NCBI GenBank assembly: GCA_029975525.1
Contig: JARKOX010000294.1
Coordinates: 1-61,854 of the forward strand
Length of the DNA stretch: 61,854 nucleotides
Reading direction: 5' to 3'
Source: Prolixibacteraceae bacterium
Lineage (GTDB): Bacteria > Bacteroidota > Bacteroidia > Bacteroidales > Prolixibacteraceae
Notes under the pieces: model-generated
Told to the model about the DNA's origin: nothing
The model's database searches: none
What the model saw: only the letters and a program-made list of their open reading frames with translations
Position numbers and translations under genes: made by a program
In this document: positions 43,446-51,752 of the stretch, one piece after another
How the letters are laid out: each line of letters begins with the position of its first letter
Numbering within the stretch: position 1 is the stretch's first letter

Positions 43446-44840
43446 TTATTTGGCTGCTTTTTGAGCGACTTTAAACTTTCTGACTAACTGTTTTTTGATT
43501 TTATAATGGTTTTCAAGATTTATCCTGTTTTTGGTTTCCAGCGGGTCTTCCCTTAAATCGTATAATTCTTCAAATAGGGGTTGTGTTTTGGGATATACGA
43601 TGTATTTGTAACGATCTGTAACTAATGCCTCGCAATGTTGGGGAAACGGCGGAAATCGGAACTCATAATAAAATGACCTTCTCCAGTTTTTGCTCTGACC
43701 AGCTAAAAGATTTTGCAATGGTTTTCCCTGCATCGTTTCGGGTACCGGGATGTCGGCGTAACGTAAAATTGTTGGAGCGATGTCTATATTCAAAACCATC
43801 TGGTCGTATCGTCTTCCCGTTGATTGCCGGGGATCATATACCATTAAAGGAACCCGTATTGACTCTTCATAAGGAAACCATTTTCCGGCCAGGCCATGTT
43901 CGCCCAGAAAGAAGCCGTTGTCTCCCATAAAAATAATAATGGTGTTTTCATCTAAACCGGCCTCTTTCAGTTTTTGCATCATATTTCCAACGACGTCATC
44001 TACCTGTGTGATCAGCCTGTAATAAGCTTTAACCATTTGCTGGTATTTCTCCTCCGTGTCAAATCTCAGGGTCCATCGGTTGCGTCCCTCGTTATTTTCT
44101 TTAAAATATTCGGGAAAATAGTCCCAGTAGGCTGGTTTTGTTGTTTCACTTTTCGAAATTTTCACATTCTGATAGAGAGAATCATATCGGGGATGATAGA
44201 TAAATTGCCTGGGATCCCCGTCCTGACAGTGGGGCGCTTTAAAGCTGACTGACAAACAAAATGGTTTATCCGTAGCGGAGAATTGCGTTATAGCCTCGTC
44301 AATCTGATTCGAAATAAGATCTGTATGATGTATGGGCCTTTTTTCCTGGTCGTATGATTCATAATCTGGCTGATATGTAGGCGGGCATTGCCAGTAGTCA
44401 AAAAAAGACGCCGGATGATTTAACCCCACTCCATATTTTCCAATAAATCCGGTCTGATAACCAGCCTGTTTTAATATCAACGGATACGTAAGACGCAGCT
44501 GTTCTGTGGAAAGGTCGATGTCAAAAGTATTAACTCCATGTCTGGCCATGTATTGTCCTGTCAGGATAGATGCCCTGCTTGAACAACAAATACTCGACAC
44601 TACAAAAGCATTCCTGAACACTACACCTCTGCTGGCTAACCGATCCAGGTTAGGGGTTTTTATAATGGTATTCCCGTTAAAGCCAACTGCATCCCAACGA
44701 TGATCATCCGTCAGTAAAAAGATTATATTCGGTTTTTTTTGAGCATTTCCCTTTATACTCCATAAAAGGATTATCAACAATGTGATTATCCGTTGCTTGA
44801 TGAGGTTAGGTTTTTGTTTTATCTTAGTAGGATCTGCCAT
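43446..44840 (-). CDS. Sulfatase (S1 family, formylglycine type)
   Basis: A 464-residue exported protein (signal peptide ending at GNAQ, about residue 34). The metal site begins with PNIIFLLTDDHRWD; the maturation site is CCSSRASILTG (near 82), where Cys is converted to formylglycine. The usual Cys-x-Pro-Ser-Arg is here Cys-x-Ser-Ser-Arg, a rarer but known form. Further landmarks are HHTDL, APHCQDGD, and the second metal site IIFMGDNGFFLGEHGLAGKW. It hydrolyses a sulfate ester, but the substrate is unknown and a sulfatase is unexpected among nucleoside hydrolases. It lies inside the operon between a propeller protein and ribokinase. No maturase gene is in the window. Confidence 0.88.
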   Translation of the reverse strand: MADPTKIKQKPNLIKQRIITLLIILLWSIKGNAQKKPNIIFLLTDDHRWDAVGFNGNTIIKTPNLDRLASRGVVFRNAFVVSSICCSSRASILTGQYMARHGVNTFDIDLSTEQLRLTYPLILKQAGYQTGFIGKYGVGLNHPASFFDYWQCPPTYQPDYESYDQEKRPIHHTDLISNQIDEAITQFSATDKPFCLSVSFKAPHCQDGDPRQFIYHPRYDSLYQNVKISKSETTKPAYWDYFPEYFKENNEGRNRWTLRFDTEEKYQQMVKAYYRLITQVDDVVGNMMQKLKEAGLDENTIIIFMGDNGFFLGEHGLAGKWFPYEESIRVPLMVYDPRQSTGRRYDQMVLNIDIAPTILRYADIPVPETMQGKPLQNLLAGQSKNWRRSFYYEFRFPPFPQHCEALVTDRYKYIVYPKTQPLFEELYDLREDPLETKNRINLENHYKIKKQLVRKFKVAQKAAK

Positions 44841-44875
44841 GGCAAGGTTATAAACTTAAATAAAATCCAATAGAT

Positions 44876-46027
44876 TTATTTTGATGTCATTTGAATTTTT
44901 CCTTTCCAGATATGATAAGTCCATTCTGCATGCGTATTGTTGGCTGGCTGCACGTCAGGGGCAGCTTTACTGACAGTATAATAGAAAGTCGGCGTTTCCC
45001 AGTTTTGCAAATGCCCGAAGTTATCCCTGAGTAAAGTGGCGTTGTGGTTTCTCGGAAAGCCGGTATCATCGGGAGTAATCCGGTATATCGGTTTCCAACT
45101 GCCACTTTGATTCATAAAATCGGAAAGATTCATGTAATCTATTTCCAGCGAAGTATTCAGATAGGCTGGGTAATCGGTGGGGTGGGGCTGTACCGGGCGT
45201 ATCATTACAATCTTATCAGCCTCTTTGTTAATGGCAAACTCAGCGTTACAGGTGTAATCCCTCGATTTATTATCGATAGCCAGCAAGCCTGTTTTTATCA
45301 TTTCACGGGGGGGGGTTAACGTGAAGTTGGCCACATCACTGAATTCCCCTTCGGACCAGACGATGCGGGTGCCGCTAAAATCACCGACAGTATAGGTCAG
45401 AAGAAGTTTTCCTTTTCCATCTAATGATATGACCGAAGGTTGGCCAACTCCCCAAGATTTACCACCTCCTCCAAGTGACTGGTCGCCGTCGCTTGTCCAG
45501 GTCTTCTTCACTATTTGCGCAGGATATTTTACCCAGCTATCTGCATCCAGTTCATTGCTGAAGGCTACGCCAATTTCGTTGTAATAGACGCCGTATTTAT
45601 TGCCCAAAAAGAACATCGCATATTTATAGGTTGTATTCTCCCAGGTAAACCGGCCTTCAACAACGCTGGGATCACAGGTGTGATGATCGTCCCACGAACT
45701 TGACGTGCCCGGCTGCAGAACACTTTTCGGAGATGTTTTAGAACCATCCGCATTTATTTTGACATGGTAAATGTTGTCGACCATAATCATGTTTTGCGGG
45801 TTTCCGCAGAAAAACATATGGACACTGCCATCTTCCTGTTTCAGGGTGCTGGGACAGTATGAATACTTGAGTTGTCCCACAAACCCAAAGACAAATTCCG
45901 GCTTCGACATGGTTATCGTCGGAGTATCCGGGCCTGGAGGGTCGACAGGCGGAAGGTCACCCGATCCCCCTTCGGAACAGGAGTAGGCCAGCCATAACGC
46001 AATGATCCCCAATAAGTATCTTTTCAT
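44876..46027 (-). CDS. Five-bladed-propeller-like lipoprotein A
   Basis: A 383-residue lipoprotein (lipobox LAYSC, Cys at about 17), followed by a Pro/Gly-rich linker. The body looks like a GH43/GH117-type propeller but has no family I can name. It is a paralogue of the 49546-50592 product: both have a YCPS/YAPS segment near the start, CDPSV/CDPDV, IGVAFS/IGLAFS, WGVGQPS/WGVGQST and GFPRNHN in the same order. The conserved acidic and histidine residues in DDHHTCDPSV and GFPRNHN suggest an active site. It lies five bases from a nucleoside hydrolase gene, so it may process nucleoside- or ribose-containing compounds. Confidence 0.65.
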   Translation of the reverse strand: MKRYLLGIIALWLAYSCSEGGSGDLPPVDPPGPDTPTITMSKPEFVFGFVGQLKYSYCPSTLKQEDGSVHMFFCGNPQNMIMVDNIYHVKINADGSKTSPKSVLQPGTSSSWDDHHTCDPSVVEGRFTWENTTYKYAMFFLGNKYGVYYNEIGVAFSNELDADSWVKYPAQIVKKTWTSDGDQSLGGGGKSWGVGQPSVISLDGKGKLLLTYTVGDFSGTRIVWSEGEFSDVANFTLTPPREMIKTGLLAIDNKSRDYTCNAEFAINKEADKIVMIRPVQPHPTDYPAYLNTSLEIDYMNLSDFMNQSGSWKPIYRITPDDTGFPRNHNATLLRDNFGHLQNWETPTFYYTVSKAAPDVQPANNTHAEWTYHIWKGKIQMTSK

Positions 46028-46032
46028 TTTGT

Positions 46033-47076
46033 TTACTTTTTATTGAAATGAGTCGGTTGCTTTTTGATCAACTCTATGAAATGTTGTTTGATGTTGGCAG
46101 CCTGAATGGAATCAACCATAAGATAATAGCGATTTCCCTTTGCCTGCTGAGAAAATTCCGTAGCCCCTTTCTCCGTTACATTGATTGTTCCTGCAGGCGA
46201 GACGGTAAAATATGAAGGTCCTTCCACCGAATACAATACGGAAGTTAAATCCCAGGTGGGGCGGTCATAAGGCATTTTTTGGTAGCTTTTATAGGCTTCC
46301 ACCATCGGATGCATTGGCGTCCAGCCAAAGTCGTTTTCAATGCTGCTGGCGGGGTAGTTGATCGCTATCCCAACTTCGAACGGGGAGGTTACCAGGCGGG
46401 TTGGCCATTCTTCAAAAACCTTCTTGGCAGCCGGAATGTCTTTCACAACGTTGTACTCAAATAAATTTGGGTTATTAAAGCAACCTGCCATCGTACACAA
46501 TAGCTTCACTTTTTGGGCCACCAGTTCTTTCCCGGTCAGAGGAGAGAGGTCGTCGGCCGGTGTTTCCAACAAGCGGGCGAGATTTGTGGAAAAGCCTACG
46601 GAAATAACCGTAACAGAAGTGTCAGGCTGTTCTGCCAGTATTTTGCGGTAGAGCATGTGTGCCTCCGGCAACTGGGAATAATCTGACAGAGATCGCATAA
46701 ATACAGGCTTTCCATCCTTATCCTGTAGCATACAAACGCTTTGGGCATAGTTGATGGCATCCTTTTCGCAGTCTGCCCCCTGGTGAATAATCCCAACAGG
46801 GATTTGAGAATAACCATACCATGTGTTCATCACATCGATGTATTCCGCAGAGTATGGGCTTTCCTTATTGGTCATAATGCCGATCAGATCAATTTTTCCG
46901 GCATCTTGATATTTGTAAAGCATGTCGAGCGCCAGGGCATCATCCACATCATTGCCCATATCTGTTTCAAAGATCACTTTCATTTTTGATTCTTTGTTTT
47001 CCGTTGATTGCTGTGTTTTGGTAGAGCATCCAACCATCAGAAATGTGGTAATTACGGCTAAATAAATTTTAATCAT
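46033..47076 (-). CDS. Nucleoside hydrolase, copy 1
   Basis: A 347-residue lipoprotein (MIKIYLAVITTFLMVGC, cleavage before Cys). It belongs to the inosine-uridine nucleoside hydrolase superfamily: ETDMGNDVDDALALDML (near residues 38-54) is the calcium site, VTVISVGFSTNLARLL the central strand, and DRPTWDLTSVLY holds the late metal-binding Asp. The first residue of the usual DTD motif is Glu here, a conservative change that copy 2 does not share. It would split nucleosides into ribose and base in the periplasm or at the surface. The tandem copy upstream differs clearly in sequence, so the duplication is old or the substrates differ. Confidence 0.87.
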   Translation of the reverse strand: MIKIYLAVITTFLMVGCSTKTQQSTENKESKMKVIFETDMGNDVDDALALDMLYKYQDAGKIDLIGIMTNKESPYSAEYIDVMNTWYGYSQIPVGIIHQGADCEKDAINYAQSVCMLQDKDGKPVFMRSLSDYSQLPEAHMLYRKILAEQPDTSVTVISVGFSTNLARLLETPADDLSPLTGKELVAQKVKLLCTMAGCFNNPNLFEYNVVKDIPAAKKVFEEWPTRLVTSPFEVGIAINYPASSIENDFGWTPMHPMVEAYKSYQKMPYDRPTWDLTSVLYSVEGPSYFTVSPAGTINVTEKGATEFSQQAKGNRYYLMVDSIQAANIKQHFIELIKKQPTHFNKK

Positions 47077-47123
47077 CTCGGTTGTTTTTTACTGTTATAA
47101 ATTTCTATTAAAATCAAATGGTT

Positions 47124-48170
47124 CTATTCATTGTCTTGCTTGTATTTCAATGGTTTTTGTCTGATCAGGTTTACAAAGTAGTCCCTGATTACATCCACCT
47201 TATCCCCGGACACGCTTAGGTAGCAGTGTTTGCCATCCGTTACGCTGTGAAAATGGGTATATCCCTGTTCGTCCACAATAATGGTTCCCGGAACAGACTC
47301 TTCCAGATAGCTATAGCTGTTGTCAATTGCATACAGCAGGTTTGTCAAGTCCCAGGTCGGACGGTCATAAGGCATGGGTAGATAGACTTTGTATGCCTCA
47401 ACCATCGGATGTAGTTTTGTCCAGTTGAAATCGTTCATTATGCTGGATGCAGGATATCTGATTTTTATCCCGACCTCGGCAGGAGAGGCCACAATACGGG
47501 TTGGCCACTCTGAAAATACTTTTGCTGCGGATTGAATATCTTTCCTGACGTTGTAGCTGGCAATTGCATTTTTGCCAAAACTGCCGGCCATTACCGTCAG
47601 GTATTTTACTTTTTTAGTCACCAGGCCTTTTCCGTTCAGATCAGAAAATTCATCAGCATCCGTTTCGAGCAATTGCGCCAGGTTGGTGAAAAATCCAACC
47701 GAAATTATCGTAACCGAATGGTCGGGTTGTGTGGATAAAATTTTACGGTACAGCTTCGATGCTTCTGGCAGTAATTCATAACTATTTCCGAAGCGTTCAA
47801 AAACCGGAGCTCCGTTCTCCTGCATTTCACTCACGATCTGCGCGTAATTAACTGCCTCCAGCTCATCGTCAGTTCCGTTTTTAACTATCCCAACCGGAAT
47901 GTCGGTATGTCCGTACCAGGAAGCCATGATATCGGTAAATTCAGCTGCAAACCGGTTGTTTTTGCTGATCATTATCCCCAGTAAATCAGCCTTTTTTAGC
48001 TCGAGATATTTATACAGCATATCCAAAGCTAAGGCATCATCCACGTCATTACCCATATCGGTGTCGAAAATCACGTTCACTTTTTCCTCCTCGCAGGATG
48101 CTTGGGCGGCTCCACCCGGGCCTCCGGCCAGCAGGAAAAGGAATGCAATTATGACGCTGATTTTTTTCAT
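47124..48170 (-). CDS. Nucleoside hydrolase, copy 2
   Basis: A 348-residue exported protein (signal peptide to about residue 25; a Cys after QAS could make it a lipoprotein). The calcium site is canonical for this group, DTDMGNDVDDALALDML (near 35-51); VTIISVGFFTNLAQLL and DRPTWDLTNLLYAI follow in order. It cleaves the N-glycosidic bond of nucleosides. It is a tandem paralogue of copy 1, 47 bases downstream, with many identical segments (ASSIMNDFNWTKLHPMVEAYK against ASSIENDFGWTPMHPMVEAYK). It starts eight bases after the divergent nucleoside-hydrolase-like gene, so the three are co-transcribed. Confidence 0.87.
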   Translation of the reverse strand: MKKISVIIAFLFLLAGGPGGAAQASCEEEKVNVIFDTDMGNDVDDALALDMLYKYLELKKADLLGIMISKNNRFAAEFTDIMASWYGHTDIPVGIVKNGTDDELEAVNYAQIVSEMQENGAPVFERFGNSYELLPEASKLYRKILSTQPDHSVTIISVGFFTNLAQLLETDADEFSDLNGKGLVTKKVKYLTVMAGSFGKNAIASYNVRKDIQSAAKVFSEWPTRIVASPAEVGIKIRYPASSIMNDFNWTKLHPMVEAYKVYLPMPYDRPTWDLTNLLYAIDNSYSYLEESVPGTIIVDEQGYTHFHSVTDGKHCYLSVSGDKVDVIRDYFVNLIRQKPLKYKQDNE

Positions 48171-48178
48171 GATGTGTT

Positions 48179-49354
48179 TTAATTGGGCGAATAGGATTTA
48201 AATAACTCGGGAATTACAACATTCAACGCCGCCTCGTTCTCCTCCGGATCGGCACGGTAGTAAATTGATGTATTCGAAGGATGATTTACATACTCAAAAA
48301 TAAACCGTCCGTCATTGCGGATTTCAGAGAACCGGCAGGGACGAAGCCCGCTTTCCAATATTGTATCCGAATGCTTTAATTCTTTTTCCCTGACCAACTT
48401 ATAATTTCCGGCAGGATCTTTAACCAGCTTCCTGTTTGTGACTTCCAGCCAAATGGCGGACTCCCAAACATGAAATGTGTCAAACTGAATTTTGATGTTT
48501 TCATTGTATGGGCTTCCTTTGTCCATGGCCTTCAGGAAATCGGTCCGCTGTTTTTTATCAAATGCAAAATCAATATAACATTGTAGTTGAGGATGCATCT
48601 CTTTCAGGAACGACATATCCTTTAATTGCCAATACGTGTTGTTGGTTGATTTAATGAAGCCACCGTCCTTCCCAGCGCACGCATAAAGTGCAATGGGCAG
48701 GGGGGACCGTAACAGTCTTGTAAAAGCAAATACATCCAGCGCTACATTCCATTCGCCTCCGGGAATCATATTGGCACCTGCATCTGACCCCATTTCGTAA
48801 TCAGGGGCAGCCGTTCCGGCGCTGAGGTGAATTCTTTTAATTTTCTTTTTAAGCAATTCAGGTGCCCTGTTGTAAGCAACCGCAATCACCCTTGCCGAAC
48901 CAAAAGAGAGCACTTCCACGGGCTTGTCTGCCTGCCTCAGGATATCCATAAACAACTCTACTCCCTGGAAAAAACCGGGAGTATCCGTCATTTTATCGTT
49001 TTCACTTTGCATCAGTTTCATCGGCCCGATGGCAAACCTGACCTGGAGGTTAAAAATGTAGTTGAGTTGCATAATTGGGATAATGCCGGCTTCCCTTGGT
49101 CCGCGCGGATCTTTCCACAATGTTGGGTGATCGGCTGTATCTTTCCTGAATGAATCGGTAATATCGAGGATTACAGCTTTTAAATCAACATCCGAAAGAG
49201 AAAAACCATTTAATAAATCCAGGTTGTCACCCGGATCCTGATACGGGTGATACAGGTCGGTAATGACAACTACGGGGATTTTGCCGGCAGCTGATAATAA
49301 TCCGCATGGCAGCCCAATACCCGCTAAAAATAGTATCAAATACAAAAATCTCAT
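48179..49354 (-). CDS. Divergent nucleoside-hydrolase-like protein
   Basis: A 391-residue exported protein (signal peptide to about residue 23). It has the nucleoside hydrolase fold order but altered motifs: VVITDLYHPYQDPGDNLDLL replaces the DTD-DDA calcium site, VEVLSFGSARVIAVA replaces the central strand, and GGEWNVALDVFAFTRLL matches the EWN-x-x-D region. The acidic residues are only partly kept, so activity is uncertain. It could act on a different glycoside or bind it. It is separated from the upstream propeller gene by about 190 bases and from copy 2 by eight. Relation to DUF1593-like proteins is possible. Confidence 0.6.
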   Translation of the reverse strand: MRFLYLILFLAGIGLPCGLLSAAGKIPVVVITDLYHPYQDPGDNLDLLNGFSLSDVDLKAVILDITDSFRKDTADHPTLWKDPRGPREAGIIPIMQLNYIFNLQVRFAIGPMKLMQSENDKMTDTPGFFQGVELFMDILRQADKPVEVLSFGSARVIAVAYNRAPELLKKKIKRIHLSAGTAAPDYEMGSDAGANMIPGGEWNVALDVFAFTRLLRSPLPIALYACAGKDGGFIKSTNNTYWQLKDMSFLKEMHPQLQCYIDFAFDKKQRTDFLKAMDKGSPYNENIKIQFDTFHVWESAIWLEVTNRKLVKDPAGNYKLVREKELKHSDTILESGLRPCRFSEIRNDGRFIFEYVNHPSNTSIYYRADPEENEAALNVVIPELFKSYSPN

Positions 49355-49545
49355 TTCAATAGACTTATTTTATACGGTCATCCCAAATGCGTTTTTCCGG
49401 TCAGGAGAAAGATCAGCTTGAGAGGCAAAAGGCAAGTTTTTAAAACTTTGCTGCCTGCTGATTTTGTGCCCCCGATAACTGGGCATTCGGTGATGCTAAC
49501 GCAATGATTAATGAATTAGAACTGAGTTGCCGTCTTATAATTTGA

Positions 49546-50592
49546 TCACTTTTTCTTTTTTAACCCCCTGAGGTTAAAGGTAGCCGAATATAAATCATAG
49601 GACCACAGCCAATCTTCGCCGGTAACCGCCGTTGTAAAATACATGACAAGTTCATCCTCATTCAACATATACCCTTTACTGTCGGTAAGGATCCCGGGGT
49701 TGTGATTCCGTGGAAAGCCGGATTCACCGGGGCCAACATGTCCGATTTCGGTCCACTCCTCAACCGGTGAGGTTATGTCTTTTGAACGGGGAAGATACCT
49801 GAGTGTCGAATAATTGCCAACCCAGGTTGGAATGCCTGGCTCATAGTCCTCTTTTTTCCGCTCTTCGCTAACCATAAATATGTAATTTTCAGAAAGCGCA
49901 GGATAACTGTTGGAGCTCATCCCGGGAATGTACTTTTCTTCTCCCAGAACGATGTTGTCCAAATCGTTGAGTTTTATGTCACGAAAGACATACCCTTTCC
50001 CGGGGACCAGCGTCGAGTGATAAAAAAGCCTGATTGTCGTCGAATCCAAAACAATCGAGGTGCTTTGCCCGACTCCCCATTTAGTTGTATCGGAATAGGA
50101 TACCAATGGGTTTTTGTCAAATTTGATCCAGGGGCCTTCGATACACTTTGAAAAAGCCAATCCGATTTGATTATGATTGTGCCACTGATCGACGCCCAGA
50201 TAAGTCATTATCCAATCGTATGTTTCTCCTTTATAAGTGACTTTAAATTCCCGTACGTCGGGGTCGCAGATGTGGATCTGATCCCAACCGGTTTCAGATG
50301 GGTCTACAATTCTGGTCCCGGGCTGCCAGACATATCCGTTTTGGGTCGGGACACCTTTGAAAAGATAGATGTAGTCAATGATTTTAAAGGGGTCACGGTT
50401 CTGGCAAACAAACGCATACCTGATTTTATATTTATCTTCGATAACGCTTGGTGCGTAATTATAATGTCCTGCACCTCCGCTGAGTTCATACCGAATTTGT
50501 GCGCTCGTCAATTGTGGTTCTTCGTTGTTGTTTTTTTTACAACCGAAGAGTGCGATGACAACGAGGTATAAAAGGAAAGTTCTACAATTCAT
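49546..50592 (-). CDS. Five-bladed-propeller-like lipoprotein B
   Basis: A 348-residue lipoprotein (VIALFGC lipobox, Cys near residue 18). It is a paralogue of lipoprotein A at 44876-46027: shared ordered motifs are YNYAPSVIED, QIHICDPDV, NQIGLAFSKC, KWGVGQSTSIV and GESGFPRNHN. The strand pattern fits a GH43-like propeller, but I do not recognise the family and cannot name catalytic residues with confidence. It follows the SusD-linked BACON/FISUMP gene by about 157 bases that contain a hairpin. As a surface lipoprotein next to SusCD it may release ribosides from the cell surface. Confidence 0.65.
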   Translation of the reverse strand: MNCRTFLLYLVVIALFGCKKNNNEEPQLTSAQIRYELSGGAGHYNYAPSVIEDKYKIRYAFVCQNRDPFKIIDYIYLFKGVPTQNGYVWQPGTRIVDPSETGWDQIHICDPDVREFKVTYKGETYDWIMTYLGVDQWHNHNQIGLAFSKCIEGPWIKFDKNPLVSYSDTTKWGVGQSTSIVLDSTTIRLFYHSTLVPGKGYVFRDIKLNDLDNIVLGEEKYIPGMSSNSYPALSENYIFMVSEERKKEDYEPGIPTWVGNYSTLRYLPRSKDITSPVEEWTEIGHVGPGESGFPRNHNPGILTDSKGYMLNEDELVMYFTTAVTGEDWLWSYDLYSATFNLRGLKKKK

Positions 50593-50690
50593 AATGCTTC
50601 GCCGGTACTGTTTTGAAATTTAATTTACTCATCATTTTGTCGTCCTGGAGATAATCCAGAATCTGTTTATCAGGCAGAGCCGGTATTTGG

Positions 50691-50735
50691 CTTATCTTGA
50701 GTGCCAGGATAAGGTTCCCGGCACCCAAGGATAAG
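50691..50735 (-). repeat. Mid-operon hairpin after the SusCD part
   Basis: On the minus strand CTTATCCTTGGGTGCC (50735-50720) pairs with GGCACTCAAGATAAG (50705-50691), one bulge and one G-U pair. In the plus-strand RNA the same position is an A-C mismatch, so the fold belongs to the operon transcript. No T run follows. It may limit expression of downstream genes or protect the 3' end of a SusCD-rich transcript. Confidence 0.55.
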
Positions 50736-50748
50736 TCTAGGGTTGAGT

Positions 50749-51726
50749 TTAATTCTCAATTTGGATGTTTTTTACAGGGCGAATCATTGCCGCGCGAACT
50801 TTGTGTCCGTCGCCCCAGCCCCATACGTCGCGATAACCACCAGAGTCTCCCAGTGACATGCCACCATGCGTTTTGCTTAACGAGGTGCCGCTGCGGACCG
50901 CACACAGCCATGCACGGTCGACAACCCCGGTTTCATTGCGCCATCCACTTTGGGGTAAAAAGAGGCAACCTAATTGTTTCAGGTTATCTTTTGTGGCCTG
51001 TTTGGCAACCGAAGCGGGGACTCCGATGATGATCCCGTCGGTACTGAATCCGGTTTGTGCTTTTGATACCCAGGTGGCACCCAGATTCCACAACGCTACC
51101 ATTTCAGCGGTTGTCGGTACACGCCATCCTTCCGGAGAAGGATCATTCTCGGGTAGCCAGTTGGTCTCTTCATTCACATAATCTTTTGGCCAATTGGCAG
51201 GAGCCGGATCACCTTGCGGACCGCTGGGATAGCCCACCTTCCGATTAAATTGGTAGTACATTCCGGGATCGTCGGGTGAAGAGGCAAAAGTGCCAGGTGC
51301 TCCAATGTTTTTAGTGGACCAAACCATGCCGTTGATGAGTACCTCGTCTTCGCCAAGCACCATCGTTTCCTGTAAAACTTTTGATTTTAAGGTTTTATTT
51401 CCGGCAGTTACTTCAATAAAAACCGAACGCAGTTTGGTAAAGGAAGCACTCGGTTTTACTGTTACGGTAATCACCTTTTTCCCTGTTCCAGAAGTTTCGC
51501 TTAACGTACACCAATCTTGAGCTGTGCTGCTGGAATTGACCAATTCGATATTCCAGGCTTCGTTGCCGTTTATCGTTAATTCGTAAGTTCCTCCATCCGC
51601 AACTACCGGAATTGCTACCGGATATATGGCAAACTCATCGGGGTTACTTTCAATGACATAATCCGAGTCATCGTTGCAGCCCCATAAAAATGCCAGCGCT
51701 AGAATTGCTCCCAATAAATATTTCAT
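50749..51726 (-). CDS. Lipoprotein, BACON-like plus FISUMP-type domain
   Basis: About 325 residues from the ATG at 51726, which begins a lipoprotein signal (MKYLLGAILALAFLWGC). Residues about 30-120 look like a BACON-type beta-sandwich (ADGGTYELTINGNEAWNIE, KKVITVTVKPSASFTKLRSVFIEVTAG). The C-terminal half is a FISUMP-like domain (named for Fibrobacter succinogenes major paralogous proteins): INGMVWSTKNIGAPGTF, SPEGWRVPTTAEMVALWNLGA and the end GHKVRAAMIRPVK. It takes the place of SusE-type surface lipoproteins after SusD4, 26 bases downstream. A binding role for nucleosides or their polymers is inferred from position. Confidence 0.75.
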   Translation of the reverse strand: MKYLLGAILALAFLWGCNDDSDYVIESNPDEFAIYPVAIPVVADGGTYELTINGNEAWNIELVNSSSTAQDWCTLSETSGTGKKVITVTVKPSASFTKLRSVFIEVTAGNKTLKSKVLQETMVLGEDEVLINGMVWSTKNIGAPGTFASSPDDPGMYYQFNRKVGYPSGPQGDPAPANWPKDYVNEETNWLPENDPSPEGWRVPTTAEMVALWNLGATWVSKAQTGFSTDGIIIGVPASVAKQATKDNLKQLGCLFLPQSGWRNETGVVDRAWLCAVRSGTSLSKTHGGMSLGDSGGYRDVWGWGDGHKVRAAMIRPVKNIQIEN

Positions 51727-51752
51727 TTTTATCATAACTCAGGTTTTAAAAA

